Shown here in pieces: positions 9,136 to 17,399 of a stretch of DNA of 24,638 nt. The DNA lies in the IMG/VR virus record IMGVR_UViG_3300037493_001973, positions 1 through 24,638 of that record. One strand, written 5' to 3'. How positions within the stretch are numbered: the stretch's first letter is position 1; each line of letters begins with the position of its first letter. Both the position numbers and the translations under genes were made by a program. The notes beneath the pieces were generated by a model that saw only the letters and a list, made by a program, of their open reading frames with translations, did no database searches and had not been told where the DNA came from. This DNA comes from a virus.

Positions 9136-10206
9136 TTACTTTATCGTCTGTGATGGCAAAGGAATTCCGCGCTCCATGAGATCTCTTTGAGCAGCGGTTA
9201 GACCTTTTTGATCAACAGCCGTTTTGCCTACACGGTTCGGCGTTTTAGGCTGACCGTTGTAGACTTCTTTTACCACCCTTTTTTCGGTTTCTGCGATCAG
9301 TGACTTAGCTATTTGAACTCCTAGATCCCCAGACTGAACCTTATGAATGAGGATTTGGTTCGATAGCCACTCACGCACCGCTTGCTTCCCTTCCTTTGTA
9401 GTAGTATCAAAGGCTTGACCTAAATAACCTGCATACTGCGACTTCAAAATCGAATCGACCTCTTCGTTTGAAACTTTTAACGAAACTTCCGAATCGCCGA
9501 ATTTGTAGGGGACCTCCTTTAGCTGCTTGGCGTAGGACTCTGCCTCGGCAAGTGCTATAGTTTGTCTTTCCGCAATCTGTCTTTGATTTTGGCTCTTTAG
9601 CTCTTTTGCAAAGGTAAAGGGATTTTTAACGGTTTCAACATCTTTTTTAGTCTTTTCAATCATTTCTATTGCGTCGATTGCATCAGACTTTAAAAGAGCT
9701 GTAGCGTAATACTCGCCTTCACCTAAGTTGTATTTTTCGCGAATGGCTTCCTCGATAGTCGATTGGCCAAGACGCTTGAATTTATCTGGGTTCTTAACAG
9801 CCTCTGCAAGCACTAGGGCTTTGAGAGGGTCTTGCATTAAACTTTCTTCATTAGAAGAAATGATTTGATTTGCAACTGAAGCACTCAATCCCTTCTTGCC
9901 AAACGCAACGAGATTGCGAGCTTCTTCATTTCCACCAAAAGGATCATCAGCCTCTTGAAGAATAGCAATGCCTTCTTCAATGTCTTTTTTTCTCTCCTCA
10001 AGCTCAGAGGCTAATTCCTTATATGATTTCAATTGCTCAAACTCACTTTTAAATGAATCCTCGCTTTCATAACCATAAGCAGAAAACCACGGAGAATTTA
10101 CCGGGCTAACTTCTTCGTTCACTTGTTCGTTTACTTGTTCGGCTACTTGATCGTTTGCTTGATCGTTCACTTGTTCGTTTTGATTTTCTAATTCGTTCGT
10201 TTCCAT
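9136..10206 (-). CDS. Scaffold-like / internal structural protein between portal and MCP
   Basis: A 356-residue, acidic, strongly helical protein. The N-terminus is a run of six tetrapeptide repeats of the (N/A)(E/D)(Q/E)(V/A) type (about residues 10-33), followed by a helix-rich body with Lys/Glu heptads (SYKELASELEERKKDIEEGI; EMIEKTKKDVETVKNPF; NQRQIAERQTIALAEAESYA). There is no signal peptide or membrane segment. Placement directly between portal and MCP, plus coiled-coil character, fits an assembly scaffold or the conserved structural protein found at this place in crAss-like phages. The gene begins 5 bp after the portal stop codon. Confidence 0.6.
   Translation of the reverse strand: METNELENQNEQVNDQANDQVAEQVNEQVNEEVSPVNSPWFSAYGYESEDSFKSEFEQLKSYKELASELEERKKDIEEGIAILQEADDPFGGNEEARNLVAFGKKGLSASVANQIISSNEESLMQDPLKALVLAEAVKNPDKFKRLGQSTIEEAIREKYNLGEGEYYATALLKSDAIDAIEMIEKTKKDVETVKNPFTFAKELKSQNQRQIAERQTIALAEAESYAKQLKEVPYKFGDSEVSLKVSNEEVDSILKSQYAGYLGQAFDTTTKEGKQAVREWLSNQILIHKVQSGDLGVQIAKSLIAETEKRVVKEVYNGQPKTPNRVGKTAVDQKGLTAAQRDLMERGIPLPSQTIK
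10109..10180 (-). repeat. Six 12-bp tandem repeats inside the scaffold-like gene
   Basis: Six in-frame copies of a 12-bp unit close to ACTTGTTCGTTT (plus strand) follow each other without gaps, starting at 10109, 10121, 10133, 10145, 10157 and 10169. Each encodes one tetrapeptide such as NEQV, NDQA, NDQV or AEQV. Copies differ by one to three bases, so the array is old or under selection for the peptide. Copy number could vary between related phages by slippage. Confidence 0.85.
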
Positions 10207-10211
10207 ATGTT

Positions 10212-12608
10212 TTATACTCTACCTGTGATTTCGTTTCCTAATTGTGATTCCAGTTGTGCTTCCAGTTGTATCTCCTGCAACGCTTGTTGACCCTTGAGGA
10301 GTTGAACTTGGTAGTTTGAGTCAGCCTTAATTTTAGCAAGCTGTTGTTCCTTCATCAGTTCCATATTAGCCATCTCGCGCTGCTTCATGATTTCGATCTG
10401 GGCAAGCTGCATTGCGGTTTCGCGCTTGGCTTGTTCGGTCATCATGGCTGATTGCTGCTGACCCTGAATTGTCTGCTGCATCATCATCTGAGCGTGTTGC
10501 TCCTCGCGCTGACGGGCTTCTGTCTCTTCTGTTGCCATGAACCACAGCGCCTCATCTACGTCTCCGTTTTTCAGCAATTGAGCCACTCGCTCTACGCTTG
10601 AAGGACTTAACAGAACAGCACCATCTTTGGTTGGCATCTGTGACATCTGCATGGCGCGTTGAAGTATTGCCCCCTTCTCCTTTTCATTTGGCAAAACTTT
10701 GCAAGTTATAGCAAGCTGATCTAGTGATAGACCCTCTATGTCATCCAATGCGGTAACCATGTTCTTGCCTATTATACTTTCGTAAAAATCGCGAATCTTC
10801 GGGTCGTACTCAATATCTATGCGGGCCTGGTGAATAATTCTCTCACCAAGTTTCTGTTTGAATTGGCGTTCAGACTCACGAAGTGGCCAGTTGGCGTGGT
10901 TACCAGCAACATAGTCAGCTTCCATTACTCCCACCAAACGCTCGGCTGATTGATCTGGACTAGCGGCCATCGCGTCCGGGATACCCATCAAGTCCTTAAT
11001 CATCATTTGTAGATTTGCAATCTGAGCAAGCCATTCCTGACCTTGTGGGCCAAGACCGTTATCCATTTCTGATAATGGCTGAGACACGTACTTACCTGTC
11101 GCCGCGTTAAACTTAGTTGCGACAATCTGAATACCGTTCTGGCGGTGGATGTGCATGAGGTCGAACAAGTCGTACTCTACACCTCCAATCTTGATGTTAG
11201 CGGCCTCTCCGACATCAATTCTATATCCCTTTGGAGCAGCTGCCCAAACAGCTGCGCGTAACTTCAATACAGCAAACATCAAATCATCAAGCAAACCCTT
11301 CACGCTGCGTGTGGGGGACTGACCGTTGATACGGTGAATAACATACGAACTCATCGGAGACAAACCCTTTTGCATTTGGTTTGGTTTCTTTTTCCATTCG
11401 TAAACCTTATCTTGACCTGTACCAGAAATAATGTAAGAACCCTCGTACCAGTAGTTACAAGAGACCTCGTCATAGGTGTCGTTTGGATTCTTTTTCTTCT
11501 CGTCTACCGGCTTATTGTTTCGGATATAGTTACCGTATCCCTGCTTGTTTACGCGCTCTACATACTGCTTATAGTCTGTAGACAAGTATTCAAACTTTAA
11601 CACGTAAACCTTAAAGTCCATCCAAACCCAACGGTTAGTGGTTGAGTCTTTACGTTCAAAAGCCCATTGTGGAATCGTTGATACGCTTGTTTGATAGGGA
11701 ACGTAAGACTTGGCCATTGCTTGAATCTGAGCCTCTGTAAAGCCTGCGTCTATTAGTTTATCATAAATAGACTGAACTGTTTCTGCTTCAATGTGACCAA
11801 TTGCCACTGGCTCATCTTGGTTATCCTCGTTCCATAACATAACCATGCGGGCTGGGTCGATGTAATTAAACTTAACCTGCCCAGTGATGGGATCGTTGTA
11901 AATCTTGGCAGCACGGAAGTGGAAGTCAATAGCATCACGATTAAACTCCATGCGTTGACCCCCCCAATTCGAAGAACGGAATCCCGCCTCGGCGAGTTTT
12001 TCTAGCGCGACCTCATACTTAGTCTTAAAGAAACCAAGGCGATCTGCCATCTCTAGCATCGTCTCGTCCTTGGGGACAAATGGCAATTTAAACTCAGTAA
12101 GCCCAAGCTCCTTTAATAAAGGATTCGTATAATTTGCTTTAGCATAGATATCATACTTGCTGCGCTTCTTTTTATTGATGATATTTTTATCAAGAGAAAC
12201 ACAGTCAAGTTTATAATCGTTATCTGCAAGAATTGATAGAAGAACATTCGATAGTTTTCGCATGGGAGAGAAAATGTCATAGCTAACATTAGCCATAGCC
12301 TTTCTTTGAGCCTTGCTCATCCCCCTTGTGTTAGCGGTAGGATCTCCCTGGACCACTCCCCTTGTGCCAATAGGTGATCCATTGGTGAACCAGTTTTTGT
12401 ATTTTTCCTGAGACTGATTACCAGCTCCATAATTTCTAGTTTCCTGCATTTCAGGAACTTGGCTATATGTAAAGTATGTACCACCAGCGCAAAAACGAGT
12501 ATATAATGCTCTCGCGCAACGCAGCCCAAACTCAGGCTTTAACTTGTCAACCTCAGGTATGTTGTCGTTTGGAAACAACATACTGCCAAGTATTTGTGGC
12601 AATATCAT
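10212..12608 (-). CDS. Portal protein
   Basis: A 798-residue protein directly downstream of TerL; the size is close to crAss-like portals (about 790-800). The N-terminal half contains a segment of the portal body (IDPARMVMLWNEDNQDEPVA) and later PMSSYVIHRINGQSPTRS, LLDDLMFAVLKLRAAVWAAA and IANLQMMIKDLMGIPDAMAA, which fit the portal wing/stem/crown layout. The last roughly 110 residues are Gln/Met/Glu-rich coiled coil (EARQREEQHAQMMMQQTIQG; KQREMANMELMKEQQLAKIK), matching the long C-terminal barrel or coil of these portals. The portal forms the dodecameric DNA channel at the capsid vertex. Confidence 0.8.
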   Translation of the reverse strand: MILPQILGSMLFPNDNIPEVDKLKPEFGLRCARALYTRFCAGGTYFTYSQVPEMQETRNYGAGNQSQEKYKNWFTNGSPIGTRGVVQGDPTANTRGMSKAQRKAMANVSYDIFSPMRKLSNVLLSILADNDYKLDCVSLDKNIINKKKRSKYDIYAKANYTNPLLKELGLTEFKLPFVPKDETMLEMADRLGFFKTKYEVALEKLAEAGFRSSNWGGQRMEFNRDAIDFHFRAAKIYNDPITGQVKFNYIDPARMVMLWNEDNQDEPVAIGHIEAETVQSIYDKLIDAGFTEAQIQAMAKSYVPYQTSVSTIPQWAFERKDSTTNRWVWMDFKVYVLKFEYLSTDYKQYVERVNKQGYGNYIRNNKPVDEKKKNPNDTYDEVSCNYWYEGSYIISGTGQDKVYEWKKKPNQMQKGLSPMSSYVIHRINGQSPTRSVKGLLDDLMFAVLKLRAAVWAAAPKGYRIDVGEAANIKIGGVEYDLFDLMHIHRQNGIQIVATKFNAATGKYVSQPLSEMDNGLGPQGQEWLAQIANLQMMIKDLMGIPDAMAASPDQSAERLVGVMEADYVAGNHANWPLRESERQFKQKLGERIIHQARIDIEYDPKIRDFYESIIGKNMVTALDDIEGLSLDQLAITCKVLPNEKEKGAILQRAMQMSQMPTKDGAVLLSPSSVERVAQLLKNGDVDEALWFMATEETEARQREEQHAQMMMQQTIQGQQQSAMMTEQAKRETAMQLAQIEIMKQREMANMELMKEQQLAKIKADSNYQVQLLKGQQALQEIQLEAQLESQLGNEITGRV

Positions 12609-12614
12609 ATCTTA

Positions 12615-12641
12615 CAAATTTAGTTTACCAGCACAAATGTA
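12615..12641 (-). promoter_or_regulatory. Candidate promoter region for portal-to-tail genes (two -7 boxes)
   Basis: In the 63-bp gap between TerL and portal the minus strand holds two exact TAnnTTTG boxes: TACATTTG at 12641-12634 and TAAATTTG at 12622-12615, the latter 6 nt before the portal ATG. Neither has a clear TTG at the usual 19-20 bp upstream, so one or both may be weak or need a phage factor. This is the only sizeable gap in the minus-strand arm, which fits a second transcription start. Confidence 0.45.
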
Positions 12642-12671
12642 GTAAAATTTTTATTAAATAGTTGAAAACAA

Positions 12672-15134
12672 TCACTCTACATCAAACATTGCAAAGCCAC
12701 CTTTGATCTCTATTGGTTGATAAACCTCCTTGTAAAGATCTGGCATCCTGCTCTTTATGGCCCTCATGCACCAACCGGTTGCGGCACACAAGTCATGGTT
12801 TGTCAAGTCATCGAGACCCCTCATTTGACTCCACTCCTCTACTATCTCCCACATTTTCACGTACTTAACATTGTTGTTAAAAAACGTCATGATGTCTCCG
12901 GCCATTTCGTTTTTCTCAGCTTCACCAGCCCATACCCCAGGTCTTGCATCTTGCTTGCCGTCCGATCCCATATCCTTCAAAAGGTATCCGTCAAATCCAT
13001 TATCTCTAAAGTATTCCACAAGAGCTTCTCCGTCTGGCCACTCAGGGTACACATAAGCACCAAGGAATACAGCGGCCTTCAACCACTCTTCGTGGTACTC
13101 AGCCTTATCCTCTGTCTGTCTGTTGTAAATTAAGATCCAATCATTACTAACCCACTCACTTCTTGGCTTTGTGTCTGAATCGACTTGGCTATCTCGTTTG
13201 TAGAAAACCGCTGCCGCCGCGTTAGATTTCTTTTTACCCACCGTGTTTCGTTTGTGGAATTTTACCGGGTCACAGCATAGGAAATACTTGTTCATCACCG
13301 ATGGGTCGGGGGCGTAAATTGGCCCTCTTTCTTTTGGAGATATGTATCCCTCTTCAGCGGTTACAATCGTTCGCCTGTTTCTTTGTTCTTGTGGCGGAAG
13401 GTAGGTCATGGTCCAACTACCCTTGGGATCGTTGTCCACATATACATCCCCTCCAAACTTATCACCAGCCCACTTGAAGTTTATCTTGGTGCTGATTGGT
13501 GTTCGTGAGAACTTGAGTTCTGAGATACGATCACGCATCTTCTCGATAGGCATACCCATATCCTTGGGGATTACAGCGAATGCTTGCTTCCAGCTCATTG
13601 GGAAGTTCTGCTGCAACTTAATCAGCTTTTGCCATTCACGCTTGCGCTCGAAGTAGTCTGCCTGGTTCAGCAGGTATGACTTGGCCCCCTTGGTAATCCA
13701 CTTACCCTCGTTGGACATAACCGGTTCCTTAGGGTCGTCAATAATGCTTGCGCCGTACTCGTCAATGTATCCCTCTACCGCGTAGTAACCGGGAAGGAAG
13801 AAGTTGATGAGTCCAGACGGCGTGGTTCCATTCTCGTTGCGATCAGAGAAGTGCGAGTCGTTAGCAATGTCAAAGAACTGCGCTCCACCCCCTGTATCCA
13901 TATCACCTACGGTAGATGGCATGATACAGAATCCTCGGATATTTTCCCCGCGCTCGATAGCTGGTTTCATTGTGTTGTACCACCACGTCGGGATGTTTTG
14001 GTCAGCCGCCTTCGCGTCCGTCTTCTTTGCCGGCTCGTCACGATAGACAAATGCGATTTCAGCCTCACCGTCCGCCGCTTTCTCCGTCGAAGGCAACGGC
14101 GTGATGAAGCACTCCATTTGTTCGGGGACGATTCCGGCCCTTGCCGCTGACGCTATTGCTCCTTCATACTGGAAACGCAAGCCCTCCTTTGCTTCTATCC
14201 TACCCCTGTAATAGGGCCGGAAGAAGAAAGGAAGTTTGCTTACAGGTGTTTGAATTTGTTTGATAAATATCTTATTGACTGCCTGGTCCTCGTTCATCGC
14301 CTGGATGATAAAGGTTTGGTCGGGCATATTGAGTGTCCCCCACGTGCAGAAGCAACAAGCGATAGCTGTTTTAGCGATACGGCGTCCAGAAACAAAGTTT
14401 ATTCCATGCACAGTCCTCTTGCCCCTTCCAACAGTCATGTTTACGTTAGGTTCCATGAAATACTCAACACCCATCTCATTCATATCCTCCACCACGTTCT
14501 TCACGTCTTGGTTTGAGTACTTTGTTTTCACCACGCCATCTTCCCGGTATATAACCTTGTGCTTGTAGAACGCATCCTCTGTCGTGTAAGCATACATGAA
14601 TAGATGGAACATCTTGCGCTGGTAATCACGATAGTCAGGGCGGTTGTTGTTCTTGCCAAAGTTTTTTACCGTCCAGAAGTTTAGGAAGAAGTAGTTGGCG
14701 CCATTCAAGTATACTGGTTTGCCTTTAATGAAACACCAATAGCCTACGTACCTGCGTTTGATTTGGAGCTTGATCCACTCAATCTCCATAGCGTAATACT
14801 TCTGATTGGACTCGACCTCCTCGTAAATGTCCTCAAGGCGGACGTCTCCTACCTCCTTGTACTTAGACTTATTGGTTGCGTGTTTTTTATTGAACACGAC
14901 CTCGTAAATCAACTTTATCTTCTCTGGAATCTCTTGGTATTGTAATTTTTGGTCTTTTGGAGCAAGGCCATACCCATCCACATATGTAAGAGCCTCTTCC
15001 CTTGTAACCTCTCGCTTCAAATGGTGAGAGTACCATTTCTCAAGTCGAGGAAGCGGAATACGAATCGTATCCAACTCATCGTCATCCTCGTGAAAGGAAA
15101 CGAACTCATCCTCTTCTAAGTATTCGTACTTCAT
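12672..15134 (-). CDS. terL: Terminase large subunit (TerL)
   Basis: An 820-residue DNA-packaging motor protein with ATPase and nuclease parts. A long N-terminal region (1-240) precedes the ATPase. The Walker A-like segment is SGRRIAKT (residues 249-256), with Ala in place of the last Gly, a variation seen in some terminases. The Walker B is AFVYRDE (361-367; D366 and E367 catalytic). The nuclease domain begins with FLCCDPVK (D622), continues with YLLKDMGSDG, and ends with TNHDLCAATGWCMRA (D781), the expected last acidic residue. The start overlaps the preceding gene by 4 bp (ATGA-type coupling). Portal follows after a 63-bp gap. Confidence 0.9.
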   Translation of the reverse strand: MKYEYLEEDEFVSFHEDDDELDTIRIPLPRLEKWYSHHLKREVTREEALTYVDGYGLAPKDQKLQYQEIPEKIKLIYEVVFNKKHATNKSKYKEVGDVRLEDIYEEVESNQKYYAMEIEWIKLQIKRRYVGYWCFIKGKPVYLNGANYFFLNFWTVKNFGKNNNRPDYRDYQRKMFHLFMYAYTTEDAFYKHKVIYREDGVVKTKYSNQDVKNVVEDMNEMGVEYFMEPNVNMTVGRGKRTVHGINFVSGRRIAKTAIACCFCTWGTLNMPDQTFIIQAMNEDQAVNKIFIKQIQTPVSKLPFFFRPYYRGRIEAKEGLRFQYEGAIASAARAGIVPEQMECFITPLPSTEKAADGEAEIAFVYRDEPAKKTDAKAADQNIPTWWYNTMKPAIERGENIRGFCIMPSTVGDMDTGGGAQFFDIANDSHFSDRNENGTTPSGLINFFLPGYYAVEGYIDEYGASIIDDPKEPVMSNEGKWITKGAKSYLLNQADYFERKREWQKLIKLQQNFPMSWKQAFAVIPKDMGMPIEKMRDRISELKFSRTPISTKINFKWAGDKFGGDVYVDNDPKGSWTMTYLPPQEQRNRRTIVTAEEGYISPKERGPIYAPDPSVMNKYFLCCDPVKFHKRNTVGKKKSNAAAAVFYKRDSQVDSDTKPRSEWVSNDWILIYNRQTEDKAEYHEEWLKAAVFLGAYVYPEWPDGEALVEYFRDNGFDGYLLKDMGSDGKQDARPGVWAGEAEKNEMAGDIMTFFNNNVKYVKMWEIVEEWSQMRGLDDLTNHDLCAATGWCMRAIKSRMPDLYKEVYQPIEIKGGFAMFDVE

Positions 15135-15784
15135 GGTATTACCTCCGGGAATATTTCTTTCTTCTCACGCCACACTCGCGAATAGTGTTCTGGCTGTATG
15201 CCAAGGTTCTCAGCACGTACAGAGAAGGTAATTGCTTTCTGTAGTGTGATGCTAACCTCGTCGTTCATTATTCTGCTGCGGGCATCTACAAGGGTCTGCC
15301 TCCAACTCTCAAGTCCAGCTTGGAAGTTCTTGTCATCATTAGATCTGTCGACAGGTTGTGTCAACAACGCTCTCTGCAAGGCGGCTATTCGGATATCGGC
15401 AGTACACATAATTGAATAGTCCTCAGAGCATTGTAGGCGCGTGAAGGTGATGTAACGCTCCACCGCCCAGTCCACATTCATCATGCAGAGCTGGGCGTAC
15501 CCATTGTCTGGATCCGTGTCATCAACCATGATGTTCAGTTTGTTCAGAGTGTATCGTTTGCGCTGGTTGATGTCCGGATACGCATCCTTAACGGGTGTAC
15601 CTGGAGCGAACATATATATGAGATATCGAACAACCTTGTCGGCGCTAACCCCTTCAGGAAGGTCGTCAGACCTATCGAGAATATGGGCTTGACTGGCCAG
15701 GTCCGAGAAACGGTATGCTACCGCCTCGTCATCCGGGATGCCTTCAATGTTGTAGGATATTTTACTAAAGTCTAGTTTTATCAT
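15131..15784 (-). CDS. Unknown protein upstream of TerL; possible small-terminase equivalent
   Basis: A 217-residue protein, acidic in the N-terminal half and helical toward the C-terminus (ADIRIAALQRALLTQPVDRS; DARSRIMNDEVSITLQKAIT). It has 4-bp overlaps with the genes on both sides, so it is translated together with TerL. In many phages the gene just before TerL is the small terminase, which recognises DNA, but I see no clear helix-turn-helix here. Small-terminase function is only a positional guess; a structural role is also possible. Confidence 0.45.
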   Translation of the reverse strand: MIKLDFSKISYNIEGIPDDEAVAYRFSDLASQAHILDRSDDLPEGVSADKVVRYLIYMFAPGTPVKDAYPDINQRKRYTLNKLNIMVDDTDPDNGYAQLCMMNVDWAVERYITFTRLQCSEDYSIMCTADIRIAALQRALLTQPVDRSNDDKNFQAGLESWRQTLVDARSRIMNDEVSITLQKAITFSVRAENLGIQPEHYSRVWREKKEIFPEVIP

Positions 15785-16584
15785 CTTTCGTAAGCCATTA
15801 TAACTCGTGGTTGGAAACGGACATACTCAGTTGTTTTAGCGAGCGTAGGGTCTAGTTTGGTGGCAAACACGTTTCTTACACAAACCACATCTCCCTTTTT
15901 AACATCTGTATTAGTCCACACGTCTGGACTTGCATATCTAGGTATTCTCGCATTTGGAACTACTACTTCTACTCTACATACGTCGTTATCTGGAATGTGA
16001 ATAGATCCAAACTTGCGTTCATTACCAAGCATTTTACCGATGATGTATCCATTTAGACTGAATATTTCATCACCACGCTTGGCAGCATAGATTGATTTTT
16101 TCGATATGGTCAAATATACCTTACCATCAATTATACATCCTCCTTCTCCTTCCGTAATCATTTCGCGTGTAAACGTAGCATCGAACCAAACATCATCACC
16201 TTCTACCGCGTCAAATTCGCAATCGTAATCCCAGCCTTGATAAGCCAAGTCTTTTACGGCTATTCTAACAATTTTACCGCGTCTTACCGCTTGTTTGCCT
16301 TGAATATCTTCTTTATCTGGATCAGCCTCTCTGTTTGCCTCTCCAGCCATTATCTCGTACTCCTTTAAGAGTTGCTTGTCCTTGTATGCCGATTTCTTCA
16401 ATGCCTTTACAATACCAATCATTTCATCATCATCTACTTCAGAAATGTAATTTTTGATTTTGTTTACAATCTTCAGCTTACCCCCATTAAAGTTAATTTC
16501 GTCTTCAGTCAAAGAATGAAGCTCAATAATGCATTCTCCGTTGATGAGCTTTATCTGCTCTAAGTCTATTCCAGATAGATTCAT
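15781..16584 (-). CDS. Candidate tandem GroES-like co-chaperonin
   Basis: A 267-residue protein that reads as two beta-barrel halves of GroES type. Half 1 (about 15-172) has NGGKLKIV, then a charged helical insert (about 44-95), then GKIVRI, VEGDDVWFD and GKVYLTISKKSIYAAKR. Half 2 (about 175-267) has NGYIIGK, FGSIHIPD, a strand of Val, VKKGDVVCVRN and a terminal YVRFQPRVIMAYE. In GroES the same order is a 'GG-I-hP' mobile loop, 'GxVhxhG', 'VKxGDxVhF' and 'VhxxDIhA'. The neighbouring 71-residue protein ends in a similar way. Phage co-chaperonins (T4 gp31) help fold the capsid protein. This is a pattern match by eye; gene order only says it is a morphogenesis-arm gene. Confidence 0.4.
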   Translation of the reverse strand: MNLSGIDLEQIKLINGECIIELHSLTEDEINFNGGKLKIVNKIKNYISEVDDDEMIGIVKALKKSAYKDKQLLKEYEIMAGEANREADPDKEDIQGKQAVRRGKIVRIAVKDLAYQGWDYDCEFDAVEGDDVWFDATFTREMITEGEGGCIIDGKVYLTISKKSIYAAKRGDEIFSLNGYIIGKMLGNERKFGSIHIPDNDVCRVEVVVPNARIPRYASPDVWTNTDVKKGDVVCVRNVFATKLDPTLAKTTEYVRFQPRVIMAYER

Positions 16585-16838
16585 TTGTTTGCTAATTTTT
16601 GTTCGTAAATTTCAAGCACCTGTTTCTGTTTGTCAAAGTTCTTCTTTCCAATCGGAATCTTATTCTTGAGTTTATTCACGCATCTTCGAAGGGAGGAGTA
16701 GCTACCAAAAACCATAACAGCATCCCAGTCGGACATCAATCCCTCAACCTTCACCGGATCGACGTTTTCCCGGCGGATGTAGTATTCGTATACCTCTATG
16801 ATTTTGAGGTAGTTATTTTTTGTCTTTGTTCTGATCAT
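16581..16838 (-). CDS. Small basic protein of unknown function
   Basis: An 85-residue, Lys-rich, helical protein (MIRTKTKNNYLKIIEVYEYY; LRRCVNKLKNKIPIGKKNF). The ATG at 16838 is preferred over an upstream ATG at 16946, because the longer form would overlap the preceding gene by 134 bp and its added 36 residues look like an out-of-frame shadow (Arg/Leu/Ser-rich). With this start the overlap is 26 bp. It ends with a 4-bp overlap to the next gene. Helical and positively charged, it could bind DNA or be a small-terminase fragment, but no family is recognised. Confidence 0.55.
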   Translation of the reverse strand: MIRTKTKNNYLKIIEVYEYYIRRENVDPVKVEGLMSDWDAVMVFGSYSSLRRCVNKLKNKIPIGKKNFDKQKQVLEIYEQKLANK

Positions 16839-17115
16839 AATGCTCTTGCAGTGTTTTGAAGAATGAAGAACGCTTAATGCGCGTCTCCACCTTTGTTTTA
16901 GAGATCTCATCAAGAGTCTCCCTATATCTACGTATAGCCTTTTCAACTTGATCCAGATCCTCTGATGTGATTGCTGGGTCGCAATACAGAAGTTTCCGGC
17001 GAGACTTGGTGGCCATTGGGGTAAAAATCCTCATGACCTCGTATATCTCGATCTTCTCATCAATCATTGTATTGAGAAGAAGAATAGCTCTGCTCCAGTT
17101 TTGTTGGTTATTCAT
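16813..17115 (-). CDS. Small helical protein of unknown function
   Basis: A 100-residue, charged and largely helical protein (AILLLNTMIDEKIEIYEVMR; SEDLDQVEKAIRRYRETLDE). It overlaps the upstream gene by 8 bp and the downstream gene by 26 bp, consistent with a coupled cluster read from the divergent promoter region. No motif or membrane segment. It resembles a small helical DNA-packaging or adaptor protein only in size and position. Confidence 0.55.
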   Translation of the reverse strand: MNNQQNWSRAILLLNTMIDEKIEIYEVMRIFTPMATKSRRKLLYCDPAITSEDLDQVEKAIRRYRETLDEISKTKVETRIKRSSFFKTLQEHYDQNKDKK

Positions 17116-17323
17116 ACACCATTACAATATATCGCTCATGCACAGAATACTCCGTTACATCTTGCAGTTCAACCTTATCTACCTTCCCAACAATACAAAC
17201 ACGCTGACCCACTTCAAATGGGCAAAAGTTACCAACCTTGGTTATAACCGCATCAATCTGCTTGTCGGTTTTGTTTTCTATCTCAACAAATACCCGGTGG
17301 TCGGGTGGAAATAAATTACTCAT
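17108..17323 (-). CDS. Small beta-rich protein, possible GroES-like or OB-like fold
   Basis: A 71-residue protein, first gene of the minus-strand arm. The sequence is strand-rich: DHRVFVEIENKT, then DAVITKVGN, then VGQRVCIVGKV, and a last strand HERYIVMVYE. The 'RVhVEh...GxxVxhhG...hhM-YE' order resembles a compact GroES-like barrel and its end resembles the end of the 267-residue protein two genes downstream. Its ATG sits 4 nt after a TATATTTG box, so the mRNA is probably leaderless. Function unknown; the fold guess is weak. Confidence 0.5.
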   Translation of the reverse strand: MSNLFPPDHRVFVEIENKTDKQIDAVITKVGNFCPFEVGQRVCIVGKVDKVELQDVTEYSVHERYIVMVYE

Positions 17324-17327
17324 ACTG

Positions 17328-17357
17328 CAAATATACAGAAAAATAACACTGTGTCAA
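17328..17357 (-). promoter_or_regulatory. Promoter for the minus-strand (packaging) arm
   Basis: The minus strand has TTG (17357-17355), a 19-nt spacer, and TATATTTG (17335-17328), an exact Bacteroidetes -7 box. The start codon of the 71-residue gene begins 4 nt after the box, so transcription probably begins at or next to the ATG. The promoter mirrors the one for the plus-strand arm. Confidence 0.75.
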
Positions 17358-17388
17358 GTTCTTGCTTGGAAATAAGATTAAACAGTGT
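17346..17388. promoter_or_regulatory. Dyad ACACTGT / ACAGTGT across the divergent promoters (candidate operator)
   Basis: A perfect 7-bp inverted repeat, ACACTGT at 17346-17352 and ACAGTGT at 17382-17388, 36 bp apart centre to centre. The left arm lies in the spacer of the minus-strand promoter and the right arm abuts the -7 box of the plus-strand promoter. A second small dyad, CAAG-TT-CTTG (17355-17364), sits near the centre. A dimeric or looping regulator bound here could control both arms; the protein is not identified. Confidence 0.5.
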
Positions 17389-17395
17389 AAATTTG
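17366..17395 (+). promoter_or_regulatory. Promoter for the plus-strand (replication) arm
   Basis: TTG (17366-17368), a 19-nt spacer, then TAAATTTG (17388-17395), an exact TAnnTTTG box. The next start codon is at 17400, 4 nt after the box, matching the spacing of the opposite promoter. The transcript is probably leaderless. Confidence 0.75.
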
Positions 17396-17399
17396 CGCT

